Part shown: in pieces, positions 1 to 5,914 of the stretch
Position numbering within the stretch: position 1 is the stretch's first letter
How the letters are laid out: every line of letters begins with the position of its first letter
Source of the DNA: HGM13634 sp045537285
Lineage (GTDB): Bacteria; Bacillota; Clostridia; TANB77; CAG-508
Assembly: GCA_045537285.1 (NCBI GenBank)
Contig: JAZSPC010000038.1
Span: forward strand, 1 to 14,673
DNA: 14,673 bases
Reading direction: 5' to 3'
Made by a program: the position numbers and the translations under genes
The notes under the pieces: model-generated
The model's database searches: none
The model's input: only the letters and a program-made list of their open reading frames with translations
Told to the model about the DNA's origin: nothing

Positions 1-381
1 TGGACCATCTTTTATTATATTTATATCTTCTGGTGAAAACAAAACAATATTTATATTTCCTAATATTTCGCTCATTTTCTTAATTTGAACATTATTAATA
101 AAAATATTTTTTTCTTCACCAATAATATATTTTATATTACCTTCTCTATCTTTTTTAGTATATTTTATTTCTATACTAGAATTATTTTCTTCGAATTTAA
201 TTAATTCTTTATCTCTTCTTGCCCTAAAAGATTTTCCCATACTGCACAAGAAAATACTTTCTATAATATTTGTTTTTCCTTGTGCATTATTTCCATAGAA
301 TAAATTAATTCCATTTTTAAGTTTTATTTCTTGGTTGTTATAATTTCTAAAATTTTTTAATTTAATTTCATTTATGTACAT
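1..381 (-). CDS. recF: DNA replication and repair protein RecF, N-terminal part (3' end outside window)
   Basis: RecF is an SMC/Rad50-like ABC-type ATPase that helps load RecA onto single-stranded gaps. The minus-strand frame from the ATG at 379-381 runs 127 codons without a stop to the left window edge, so the C-terminal two thirds of a protein usually about 360-370 aa long is missing. It begins MYINEIKLKNFRNY. A Walker A motif GNNAQGKT lies at residues 30-37, followed by NIIESIF, and the late SPEDI..IKDGP segment is typical of RecF. The start is preceded only by a weak purine-rich stretch, and the gene lies 48 bases after the dnaN stop, so it is probably co-transcribed with dnaN. Recognition is by motif and by the conserved dnaN-recF position. 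Confidence 0.93.
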   Translation of the reverse strand, partial: MYINEIKLKNFRNYNNQEIKLKNGINLFYGNNAQGKTNIIESIFLCSMGKSFRARRDKELIKFEENNSSIEIKYTKKDREGNIKYIIGEEKNIFINNVQIKKMSEILGNINIVLFSPEDINIIKDGP

Positions 382-429
382 ATTTTTTCTCTTTTTATAA
401 TGTTTTATTTTTTAAGGATTACTTTTTAA

Positions 430-1545
430 TTAATCTTTCATTCTTATAGGTAAAATCATATATGTATAATCTTCATTTTCAATTGGTCTTATTACAGATG
501 GTGATACACTTGTACCAAAATCTATAAATATTTCTTCGTCATCTATTACTTTTAACGCATCTAAGAAATACTTAGGATTAAATCCTGCTTCTAATTCTTT
601 TCCTTGTGTTTCTAAATATATTTCTTCTTTTGCGTCCCCTGTTTGGTTTGTACAAGAAATTGTTACTTTTCCTACTTCTATTTTTGTTTTTACAGGATAT
701 TTCTTTTCTTTTTCTGCAATTGAAGCAGATATTAAACTTATTCTTTCAAAACATTCTTGTAAATCTCTTTTATTTGCTCTTATTCTTGTTTCCCAATTTT
801 TAGGTATTACACTAGAATAATTTAAAAATTCTCCATCTAATAATCTAGTAACAATTTTACAATTTTCCATTTGGAATAATGCTTGATTTTTAGAAACTCC
901 TATTTTTATTGGTTCAAAAGAATCAGTTACTATTTTGTTTACCTCATTTAGTGTCTTTCCTGGAATTACTGCTTTAAAATCATTACATTGTTTTTCTAAA
1001 AAGCTACTTGACCATGCTAACCTAAAACCATCAACAGCAACAACATTTATTTTGTTATTTACTATTTCAAATAAACATCCTGTAAATACCGGTCTATTTT
1101 CTTCCATACTAACTGCAAATATTGTTTTTCTAACCATGCTTTTTAATGTTTTTTGGTCTAAATCAACAGAATTTTCAATATTTATTTTAGGAAGCTCTGG
1201 AAATTCTTCTGGATTCATTGTTGCTAATTTATATAAAGAACCTTCACATTCAATAACTAATAAGTTATTTTCATTTAAAGTAATACTTATTTCTGTATCT
1301 GGTAGTTTTCTTATTATTTCACTAAACATTACTGCATTAACTACTGTACTTCCTTGTTCTTCTATTGTACTTTCTATTATATATTCAATTCCTATTTCTA
1401 AATCATAGGTTGTTAATTTTATTTCATTATCATTTGTTTGAATTAATATACCTTCCAATATAGGCATTGTTGTTTTACTAGCTACTCCCTTTACTACGGA
1501 ATTAATAGCTTTAAGTAATTTTTCTCTTTCACAGATAAATTTCAT
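430..1545 (-). CDS. dnaN: DNA polymerase III subunit beta (sliding clamp)
   Basis: This is the ring-shaped processivity clamp that encircles DNA and tethers the replicative polymerase and repair factors. The product has 371 aa, full length for the family. It starts MKFICEREKLLKAINSV with TMPILEGILI, ends VIRPIENEDYTYMILPIRMKD, and has the usual three-fold repeated clamp-domain pattern. The start ATG is preceded on the minus strand by AAAGGAGA at good spacing. It follows dnaA by 324 bases, a gap that holds origin-like elements and a candidate promoter (1716-1743). The coding strand is the leading strand leaving the origin. I see no broken or missing part. Confidence 0.97.
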   Translation of the reverse strand: MKFICEREKLLKAINSVVKGVASKTTMPILEGILIQTNDNEIKLTTYDLEIGIEYIIESTIEEQGSTVVNAVMFSEIIRKLPDTEISITLNENNLLVIECEGSLYKLATMNPEEFPELPKINIENSVDLDQKTLKSMVRKTIFAVSMEENRPVFTGCLFEIVNNKINVVAVDGFRLAWSSSFLEKQCNDFKAVIPGKTLNEVNKIVTDSFEPIKIGVSKNQALFQMENCKIVTRLLDGEFLNYSSVIPKNWETRIRANKRDLQECFERISLISASIAEKEKKYPVKTKIEVGKVTISCTNQTGDAKEEIYLETQGKELEAGFNPKYFLDALKVIDDEEIFIDFGTSVSPSVIRPIENEDYTYMILPIRMKD

Positions 1546-1580
1546 TTTGCATTCTCCTTTATAAATAAAATAAATATTTT

Positions 1581-1598
1581 TAGTATTATTAGTATTAG
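1581..1598 (+). promoter_or_regulatory. DnaA-trio-like triplet array
   Basis: Read 5' to 3' on the plus strand the 18 bases are TAG TAT TAT TAG TAT TAG. Read 3' to 5' they are GAT TAT GAT TAT TAT GAT: each triplet has A in the middle and T last, and three are the full GAT. The array is separated by only GTAC (1599-1602) from a DnaA-box-like 9-mer. DnaA-trios, defined in B. subtilis as 3'-[G/A]A[T/A]-5' repeats beside the last DnaA box, bind the DnaA filament on single-stranded DNA. The array faces away from dnaA toward dnaN, the expected polarity. Three triplets start with T rather than G or A, so it is not a perfect match. Confidence 0.6.
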
Positions 1599-1602
1599 GT
1601 AC

Positions 1603-1620
1603 AGTGGATAATGTGTAAAA
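1603..1620 (-). promoter_or_regulatory. Two abutting DnaA-box-like 9-mers next to the trio array
   Basis: On the minus strand TTTTACACA (1612-1620) is directly followed by TTATCCACT (1603-1611). The first fits the relaxed consensus TTWTNCACA; the second differs from TTATCCACA only in its last base. Two tandem boxes pointing into a trio array match the basal unwinding system of Bacillus origins. Confidence 0.6.
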
Positions 1621-1666
1621 GTTATTTTTTTATTTATTTCCCTAATAAAAACGATGTTAATATTTT

Positions 1667-1675
1667 TGTGTAAAA
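1667..1675 (-). promoter_or_regulatory. DnaA-box-like 9-mer in dnaA-dnaN gap
   Basis: TTTTACACA on the minus strand, identical to the copy at 1612-1620 and fitting TTWTNCACA. A plus-strand ATATCCACA (1685-1693, one mismatch) lies 9 bases further, making a small local cluster. Confidence 0.5.
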
Positions 1676-1715
1676 CCTTTAAATATATCCACATCAAAAA
1701 TTTTCTTTTGTGTAT

Positions 1716-1743
1716 ATTATAGTTTTAAACAAGATATTCACAA
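1716..1743 (-). promoter_or_regulatory. Candidate dnaN promoter
   Basis: On the minus strand a consensus -10 TATAAT (1716-1721) is preceded after 16 bases by TTGTGA (1738-1743), four of six matches to the -35 consensus. It would start transcription about 170 bases before dnaN. The -35 overlaps a TCACA-ending DnaA-box-like word, so DnaA binding could interfere with it. The -35 is weak and the region is A+T-rich, so a chance match is possible. Confidence 0.4.
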
Positions 1744-1780
1744 GAAATTCACAACCTATTGTGTATATCTAATGTAACTG

Positions 1781-1791
1781 TTCCGTAAGAA
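1781..1791 (+). repeat. 11-base repeat TTCCGTAAGAA, copy 1
   Basis: Exact word shared with 3371-3381. The two copies lie in the two gaps on either side of dnaA, in the same orientation. The CCG core is unusual in such A+T-rich spacers. The ends TTC and GAA are mirror-symmetric around five bases. Function unknown. Confidence 0.55.
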
Positions 1792-1869
1792 TAAAAGCGA
1801 TTATTTTTTAGAACATATTTTTTATCAAACACTTTTTTTGAAAAATTGTATTTTTTATTTATAAATACA

Positions 1870-3192
1870 TTATTCTTTATTTAAGATAATGTTTTTCACA
1901 CTATCCACAATTAGTTTTGTGTTATCTTTATTTTTAATTTCTGCATCTATTTTTGAACAAGCATGCATTACAGTTGTATGATCTCTTTTTCCAAAACTCT
2001 CTCCTATCTTAGTAAATGGCATATTTGCCAAGTCTCTACATAAAAACATTGCTATTTGTCTTGGATAAGCTATATCATTTGAACGTTTAGAGCTTTTTAT
2101 ATCTTTTGGAGATATATTGAAATATTTTGCAACAACTTCTTGAATATAATCAGCAGAAATTATTTTTTCTTTTCTAGAAATAACTTCATTAATACATTGT
2201 TCTGCAAGTTCTAGTGATATTGGACTATGTGTTAATGACGCTTTTGCTAAAATTTTATTTAATGTTCCTTCTAATTCTCTAATATTTGAATCTACTTTTA
2301 TAGCAATATTTGATAAAATATTATCATCTATTATAATGTTTTCAATTTGAACTTTTTTTCTTAAAATTGCTAAACGAGTCTCGTAATCTGCATTTGATAT
2401 ATCTGCCATCAATCCCCATTCAAATCTAGATTTTAATCTATCTTCTAAGTTATCTATATCTTTTGGTGGTTTATCACTAGTCATTATAATTTGACATCCT
2501 GCATCATGTAGAGTATTAAATGTATGGAAAAATTCTTCTTGTACTTGTTTTTTTCCTGCTATAAATTGAATATCATCTATTAATAAAACATCCATATTTC
2601 TATATTTATTTCTAAATTCTTCATTTTTATTATCTTTAATACAGTTAATAAAGTCATTTGTGAATTTTTCAGATGTTACATATAATACTTTTTTATCAGA
2701 AAAATCTTGTAATATTTGATTTCCAATAGCTTGCATTAAGTGGGTTTTTCCAAGTCCAACACCACCATATAAAAATAATGGATTATATGATGTAGCAGGG
2801 GCTTCTGCAACAGCAAGAGCTGCTGCTTGTGCAAATCTATTATTACTTCCAACAACATATGAATCAAAAGTATAATTTGGATTCAATCCTGTTGCAGAAT
2901 TTGAATTTATTTTTACAGTAACGGCTTCAAAATCCCCATTTTCTTCTGTGCAATATGTAGAGATTTCATAATCTTTATTTGTTAAATATGTAAATGTGTT
3001 TTTTATTAAATCTAAATATTTCTTTTGAATAACATCTTTTTGAAATTTTGTAGTAACTAATAAAACTATTTTTTTATCAGTCATTTCTTTTATTTCAAGT
3101 GGATTAATCCATGTTGTAAAAGAAATATTTCCCATTTCTTCTTTTAGAAGGTTTTTTGCATTATTTAAAAGCTCTAATTCATCCCTTTTCAT
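1870..3192 (-). CDS. dnaA: Chromosomal replication initiator protein DnaA
   Basis: DnaA binds DnaA boxes, forms an ATP-dependent filament at oriC, melts it and loads the helicase. The protein has 440 aa, the normal length with a short domain II. Domain I covers about residues 1-75 (TTWINPLE). The AAA+ domain III has Walker A GGVGLGKT at 143-150, Walker B LLIDDIQF at 203-210 and DRLKSRFEWGL near 251-261. Domain IV carries the signature YPRQIAMFLCRDL (377-389) and FGKRDHTTVMHA (400-411). The start is supported by AAGGAG just upstream. A promoter with extended -10 lies at 3287-3316, and DnaA boxes sit inside the presumed 5' untranslated region, suggesting autoregulation. Confidence 0.98.
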   Translation of the reverse strand: MKRDELELLNNAKNLLKEEMGNISFTTWINPLEIKEMTDKKIVLLVTTKFQKDVIQKKYLDLIKNTFTYLTNKDYEISTYCTEENGDFEAVTVKINSNSATGLNPNYTFDSYVVGSNNRFAQAAALAVAEAPATSYNPLFLYGGVGLGKTHLMQAIGNQILQDFSDKKVLYVTSEKFTNDFINCIKDNKNEEFRNKYRNMDVLLIDDIQFIAGKKQVQEEFFHTFNTLHDAGCQIIMTSDKPPKDIDNLEDRLKSRFEWGLMADISNADYETRLAILRKKVQIENIIIDDNILSNIAIKVDSNIRELEGTLNKILAKASLTHSPISLELAEQCINEVISRKEKIISADYIQEVVAKYFNISPKDIKSSKRSNDIAYPRQIAMFLCRDLANMPFTKIGESFGKRDHTTVMHACSKIDAEIKNKDNTKLIVDSVKNIILNKE

Positions 3193-3219
3193 TTTTTTCT
3201 CCTTTTTTAATATTAAAAG

Positions 3220-3228
3220 TTATCCACA
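3220..3228 (+). promoter_or_regulatory. Consensus DnaA box
   Basis: TTATCCACA, a perfect match to the DnaA-box consensus. It lies 28 bases from the dnaA start codon, inside the presumed dnaA leader, where bound DnaA could repress its own gene. Confidence 0.85.
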
Positions 3229-3230
3229 AA

Positions 3231-3251
3231 CTTTCCACCTACTGTGGAAAA
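3231..3251. promoter_or_regulatory. Inverted DnaA-box pair in dnaA leader
   Basis: TTTCCAC (3232-3238) and GTGGAAA (3244-3250) form a perfect 7-bp inverted repeat around a 5-base centre. The right arm is part of a relaxed-consensus DnaA box, TTTTCCACA on the minus strand (3243-3251). The left arm reads CTTTCCACC, two mismatches from the consensus. It could act as a DnaA site in DNA or as a small hairpin in the dnaA leader RNA. Confidence 0.6.
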
Positions 3252-3286
3252 CTATGTTTATAACTATATTTTTCTCCGTGTGTTAT

Positions 3287-3316
3287 ATAATATCAAATAA
3301 AATAAAAAAATGTCAA
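3287..3316 (-). promoter_or_regulatory. dnaA promoter (sigma-A type, extended -10)
   Basis: On the minus strand, -35 TTGACA (3311-3316), an 18-base spacer and -10 TATTAT (3287-3292), preceded by TGA to make an extended -10 (TGnTATTAT). Transcription would start near 3280, giving a leader of roughly 90 bases that contains DnaA boxes. Boxes also lie just upstream of the -35. Confidence 0.75.
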
Positions 3317-3322
3317 TAAAAA

Positions 3323-3352
3323 TGTGGAAAAAAAATAAAAAAATGTGGATAA
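3323..3352 (-). promoter_or_regulatory. Two DnaA boxes 21 bases apart
   Basis: Minus-strand TTTTCCACA (3323-3331, relaxed consensus) and TTATCCACA (3344-3352, perfect consensus) have the same orientation with starts 21 bases apart, about two helical turns, so bound DnaA would lie on one face of the helix. They sit between the dnaA and rpmH promoters. Confidence 0.8.
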
Positions 3353-3370
3353 ATTCTAAAAAGCCTTTTA

Positions 3371-3381
3371 TTCCGTAAGAA
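3371..3381 (+). repeat. 11-base repeat TTCCGTAAGAA, copy 2
   Basis: Exact copy of the word at 1781-1791, located 19 bases beyond the last DnaA box and 20 bases upstream of the rpmH -35. Role unknown. Confidence 0.55.
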
Positions 3382-3401
3382 AAACAAAAATTAAAAAAAG
3401 C

Positions 3402-3430
3402 TTGACATATAGAGTATATTGTAGTATAAT
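3402..3430 (+). promoter_or_regulatory. rpmH operon promoter
   Basis: Perfect -35 TTGACA (3402-3407) and -10 TATAAT (3425-3430) separated by exactly 17 bases, a full sigma-A consensus. It is the strongest-looking promoter in the window and fits the high expression expected for a ribosomal protein gene. The leader to rpmH is about 60 bases. Confidence 0.9.
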
Positions 3431-3499
3431 CATAAATACTTGTTAAATTACAAATTACCCAGTAGGGAATTGATAAAAAATATAAACGGAGGGAAAGAA

Positions 3500-3634
3500 A
3501 TGAAAAGAACACTTCAACCAAAAAAGAGACAAACAAGCAAAGAACATGGATTCTTTAAAAGAATGAGTACAAGAGCTGGTAGAAACGTATTAAAAGCAAG
3601 AAGAGCAAAAGGAAGAAAAAAATTAACAGCATAA
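3500..3634 (+). CDS. rpmH: 50S ribosomal protein L34
   Basis: This is a small, very basic large-subunit ribosomal protein. The 44-residue product MKRTLQPKKRQTSKEHGFFK... continues with RMSTRAGRNVLKARRAKGRKKL, the L34 family signature, and has the normal length. The frame is open from an ATG at 3440, but that would add 20 unrelated residues. The ATG at 3500 follows GGAGGG (3488-3493) at ideal spacing and restores the family N-terminus. It is the first gene of the rightward operon, directly after a consensus promoter and before a terminator-like hairpin. Confidence 0.97.
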   Translation: MKRTLQPKKRQTSKEHGFFKRMSTRAGRNVLKARRAKGRKKLTA

Positions 3635-3672
3635 GAAGAAGGACCAAAAGTATAATCTTGTGGTCCTTTTTT
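3635..3672 (+). terminator. Hairpin with T-run between rpmH and rnpA
   Basis: AAGGACCA (3639-3646) pairs with TGGTCCTT (3661-3668) around a 14-base loop, and a run of six T ends at 3672. The stem can extend by A-T and G-T pairs into the T-run. It looks like an intrinsic terminator or attenuator that would let abundant rpmH mRNA exceed rnpA-yidC message. It may be leaky, since no separate promoter is visible before rnpA. Confidence 0.75.
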
Positions 3673-3683
3673 AGAAGGATAAT

Positions 3684-4040
3684 ATGAAAAAAACAATTAA
3701 ATTAAAGAAAAATTATGAATTTAATAATACTTTTAAAAGAGGAAAGTATTTTAGTGGTAATTTAATAGAATGTTTTTATATAAAAAATAATAAAAATATT
3801 AATTATTTTGGAGTAGCAATCAGCTCAAAAGTTTGTAATGCAGTTAAAAGAAATAAAATAAAAAGACTTGTTAGAGAAACATATAGAAAATTAGAAAGTT
3901 GCATAAATACTGGAAATACATTTGTTTTTTTATTAAAGAAAAACACAATTGTAGAAGAGTGTTATTACAACAATATATTAAAAGATATGAAAAAAATATT
4001 TCAAAAAATAGGTATTATTAATGAAAAATATAATGATTAG
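3684..4040 (+). CDS. rnpA: Ribonuclease P protein component
   Basis: This is the protein subunit that assists the catalytic RNase P RNA in removing the 5' leader of precursor tRNAs. It has 118 aa, normal length, and is highly basic. The family RNR motif appears as KRNKIKRLVRE at residues 55-65, with R56, N57, R61 and R64 in the expected pattern. An N-terminal KLKKNYEFNNTFKRGK segment corresponds to the substrate-binding region. The start follows AGAAGGA. The gene lies directly after the hairpin downstream of rpmH, and its last 20 bases overlap the start of yidD. Confidence 0.95.
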   Translation: MKKTIKLKKNYEFNNTFKRGKYFSGNLIECFYIKNNKNINYFGVAISSKVCNAVKRNKIKRLVRETYRKLESCINTGNTFVFLLKKNTIVEECYYNNILKDMKKIFQKIGIINEKYND

Positions 4041-4239
4041 TATTATTAAATTTTATAAAAAACATATTTCTATTTATTTTGAAAAAAATGGAGTAAAATG
4101 CAAATTTTATCCAACATGTTCAGAATATGCAATTAAAGCATATGAAAAATATGGTTTTATAAAAGGTACTTTTTTATCTATAAAAAGAATTTTAAAATGT
4201 AATCCTTTCTCAAAAGGAGGATATGATCCACTAAAATAA
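4021..4239 (+). CDS. yidD: Membrane protein insertion efficiency factor YidD
   Basis: YidD is a small membrane-associated protein thought to support YidC-dependent insertion. The 72 aa carry the family core CKFYPTCSEYAIKAYEKYG followed by GTFLSIKRILKCNPFSKGGYDPL, with cysteines at 27, 33 and 60. The amphipathic N-terminus is short. The frame starts inside rnpA (20-base overlap), so translation is probably coupled. No strong ribosome binding site precedes this ATG; an in-frame ATG at 4033 is an alternative that would shorten it by four residues. yidC follows 13 bases later. Confidence 0.93.
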   Translation: MKNIMISIIKFYKKHISIYFEKNGVKCKFYPTCSEYAIKAYEKYGFIKGTFLSIKRILKCNPFSKGGYDPLK

Positions 4240-4252
4240 TGGAGGGAAGATA

Positions 4253-5092
4253 ATGTTTGATTTTATTGCGAATATATTTGGTTATTTATTAAATTTTTTA
4301 TATCAAATATTAAATAATTACGGTTTTGCAATTATAATTTTTTCTATTTTAGTTAAACTTTTATTGTTACCATTAACAATAAAACAACAAAAAACAATGG
4401 AAAAAACTAAGAAAATGCAAGGCGAACTACAAGCTTTACAATTTAAATATAAAAATGATCCAGAGAAGTTAAATAAAGAAATGATGGATATGTATAAAAG
4501 GGAAAATATGAGCCCTTTTAGCGGTTGTTTAAGTTCAATAGCACAAATTATACTAATTTTAGCAGTATTTTATTTAGTAAGAAGTCCTCTTACATATATG
4601 AGAAAAGTAGATACTAATATTGTAGAGGAATATAAACAAAAATTAGAAGTATCAACAAATTATCCAGAGGTAGAAATAATAAAAGAATTTGGTACTGAAA
4701 ATGAAGAATTGTATGTAAATATGGATTTTTTAGGATTAGATCTAAGTAGTATTCCGACACAAGATGCTAAGGATTTTAGAGCTTTTATAATACCAGGGTT
4801 ATATGTAATATCTTCAATAATTTCAATGAAAATGACAATGAATATTCAAAATAATAAAGAAAAGAAAAAAGAAGATAAAGATATTGATAAAGAAGAAACA
4901 AAAGAATCAACAGAAGATATTATGCAAAATACAACAAAGTCAATGTCATATATGATGCCAATTATGGCATTTTCGATATCATTAGTTGCACCATTAGGTT
5001 TAGCATTATATTGGTTAATGAGTAATGTTTTAATGATAGTAGAAAGAGTATGTATAAATATATTTATAAAAGATAAGGAGGAAGAAGCTTAA
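4253..5092 (+). CDS. yidC: Membrane protein insertase YidC/OxaA family
   Basis: YidC inserts and folds membrane proteins, alone or with Sec. This 279-aa protein has hydrophobic segments near residues 23-42, 94-112, 177-192, 233-246 and 248-268, with the basic cytoplasmic loop QQKTMEKTKKMQ after the first, as in the family. The groove position that is arginine in many Gram-positive YidC proteins is lysine here (K35 in ILVKLLLLPL). The loop after the second segment is long (about 115-175), and residues 201-222 are a charged Lys/Glu/Asp-rich cytoplasmic stretch. I see no obvious lipoprotein cysteine near the N-terminus. GGAGGG precedes the start; jag follows immediately. Confidence 0.95.
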   Translation: MFDFIANIFGYLLNFLYQILNNYGFAIIIFSILVKLLLLPLTIKQQKTMEKTKKMQGELQALQFKYKNDPEKLNKEMMDMYKRENMSPFSGCLSSIAQIILILAVFYLVRSPLTYMRKVDTNIVEEYKQKLEVSTNYPEVEIIKEFGTENEELYVNMDFLGLDLSSIPTQDAKDFRAFIIPGLYVISSIISMKMTMNIQNNKEKKKEDKDIDKEETKESTEDIMQNTTKSMSYMMPIMAFSISLVAPLGLALYWLMSNVLMIVERVCINIFIKDKEEEA

Positions 5093-5095
5093 AGT

Positions 5096-5800
5096 ATGGA
5101 AGAAAAACATATTTTTGAAGGGAAAACATCAACAGAAGCAATAGAAAAAGGATTAAAAGAACTTAAATTAAGAAGAGAAGATGTAGAAATAAATATATTA
5201 AAAGATGAAAAAAGAAGCTTTTTTAGTATTTTAGATCCAAGAATTGTAAAGGTAGAAATAATAAAAAAAGAAAAAGCTGAAACAAAGGAAAAACCAGAGG
5301 TTAGAGCAAAAAAAGAAAAAAAAGCAATGTCAACAGAAGCCATAGAAAAAGCAAAAAATAATATTTATGAATTTTTGAAAGTATTTTTAAAACAATTTTC
5401 AGAGGAAGAATTAAATTTTAAAATTTCAAATGATGAATATTATATAACAGTTGAGGTTATAGGAGAAAACACAAACAGTTTAATTGGTTATAGAGGGGAA
5501 ACTTTAAATGCTATTCAAACACTTTTATTTTCAATAGCAAATAAAGAAATAGAAGAAAAAGTAAGAGTAATATTAGATATTTCAGGATATAAAGATAAAA
5601 GAAAAAAAGTATTAGAAGAGCTTGCAGATAAAATTTCTAAAACTGTTGTAAAAACTGGTAAGAAGGTAACATTAGAGCCAATGCCAGCTTATGAAAGAAA
5701 AATAATTCATGCAAGATTACAAAATAATAAAAAAGTAACAACAGAAAGCATAGGAGAAGAACCACACAGAAAAATAGTTGTTGAATTAAAAAGAAATTAA
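5096..5800 (+). CDS. jag: RNA-binding protein Jag/KhpB (Jag-N, KH, R3H domains)
   Basis: Jag (KhpB, EloR) is a cytoplasmic RNA-binding protein linked to cell elongation and division control in Gram-positive bacteria. In this 234-aa protein the Jag-N domain covers about 1-55 (EGKTSTEAIEKGL...SFFSILDPRIVKVEI). A charged linker follows at 56-80, then a KH domain with the GYRG loop at 131-134, and a C-terminal R3H domain with R201 and H205 in ERKIIHARL. The start lies 3 bases after the yidC stop. AAGGAGG (5075-5081) inside the yidC end is 14 bases away, rather far, so initiation may be partly coupled to yidC termination. Confidence 0.94.
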   Translation: MEEKHIFEGKTSTEAIEKGLKELKLRREDVEINILKDEKRSFFSILDPRIVKVEIIKKEKAETKEKPEVRAKKEKKAMSTEAIEKAKNNIYEFLKVFLKQFSEEELNFKISNDEYYITVEVIGENTNSLIGYRGETLNAIQTLLFSIANKEIEEKVRVILDISGYKDKRKKVLEELADKISKTVVKTGKKVTLEPMPAYERKIIHARLQNNKKVTTESIGEEPHRKIVVELKRN

Positions 5801-5914
5801 TATTAAAAATCGGAGGTCAAAGGTCAGATTTTTATAATTTACACATACATAGTAAGGTGTTTTTTATAATATCGATTTTTGATCTTTTTAAATGTAAAAA
5901 AAGAGGAGATAAAA
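5801..5914 (+). other. jag-mnmE spacer with weak hairpin and AGGTCA direct repeat
   Basis: AAAAATC (5805-5811) can pair with GATTTTT (5827-5833) around a 15-base loop holding AGGTCA twice (5814-5819, 5821-5826). It ends in T residues and could be a weak terminator after jag, but the stem is only 7 bp with one G-C pair. TATAAT occurs at 5833-5838 and 5865-5870, without a recognisable -35 at the right distance, so a promoter for mnmE is possible but unproven. Confidence 0.3.

Larger units (their letters stand above)
1546..1869. other. dnaA-dnaN intergenic region, probable oriC unwinding segment
   Basis: A 324-base, very A+T-rich gap with no credible gene. It holds adjacent DnaA-box-like 9-mers (1603-1620), a third at 1667-1675, triplets of DnaA-trio type (1581-1598) and looser matches ending in CCACA or TCACA at 1685-1693, 1734-1742 and 1745-1753. 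In Bacillus subtilis the dnaA-dnaN gap contains the unwinding element. The matching layout here makes this the likely melting site, but that is inference from motif and synteny. No clear terminator for dnaA was seen, so dnaA transcripts may continue into dnaN. Confidence 0.75.
3193..3499. other. dnaA-rpmH divergent intergenic region, probable oriC DnaA-box cluster
   Basis: This 307-base gap separates the leftward dnaA operon from the rightward rpmH operon. It contains two perfect consensus DnaA boxes (3220-3228, 3344-3352), two relaxed-consensus boxes (3243-3251, 3323-3331), the dnaA promoter, the rpmH promoter and one copy of the 11-base repeat. On the plus strand C is more frequent than G to the left and G more frequent than C to the right, as expected when replication starts here. 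It corresponds in position to the upstream half of the bipartite B. subtilis origin. No gene is supported within it. Confidence 0.85.

Noticed and set aside
3440..3499. N-terminal extension of rpmH from an ATG at 3440
   Set aside because: It adds 20 residues unlike L34, and the ideal ribosome binding site GGAGGG serves the ATG at 3500.
3264..3536. Open frame of 90 codons on the minus strand across the dnaA-rpmH gap
   Set aside because: It covers the rpmH start, both promoters and DnaA boxes; the hydrophobic product reflects poly-T-rich DNA rather than a gene.
5879..5914. Upstream TTG start for mnmE
   Set aside because: No ribosome binding site before it, and the ATG at 5915 with AGAGGAGA gives the family N-terminus and length.
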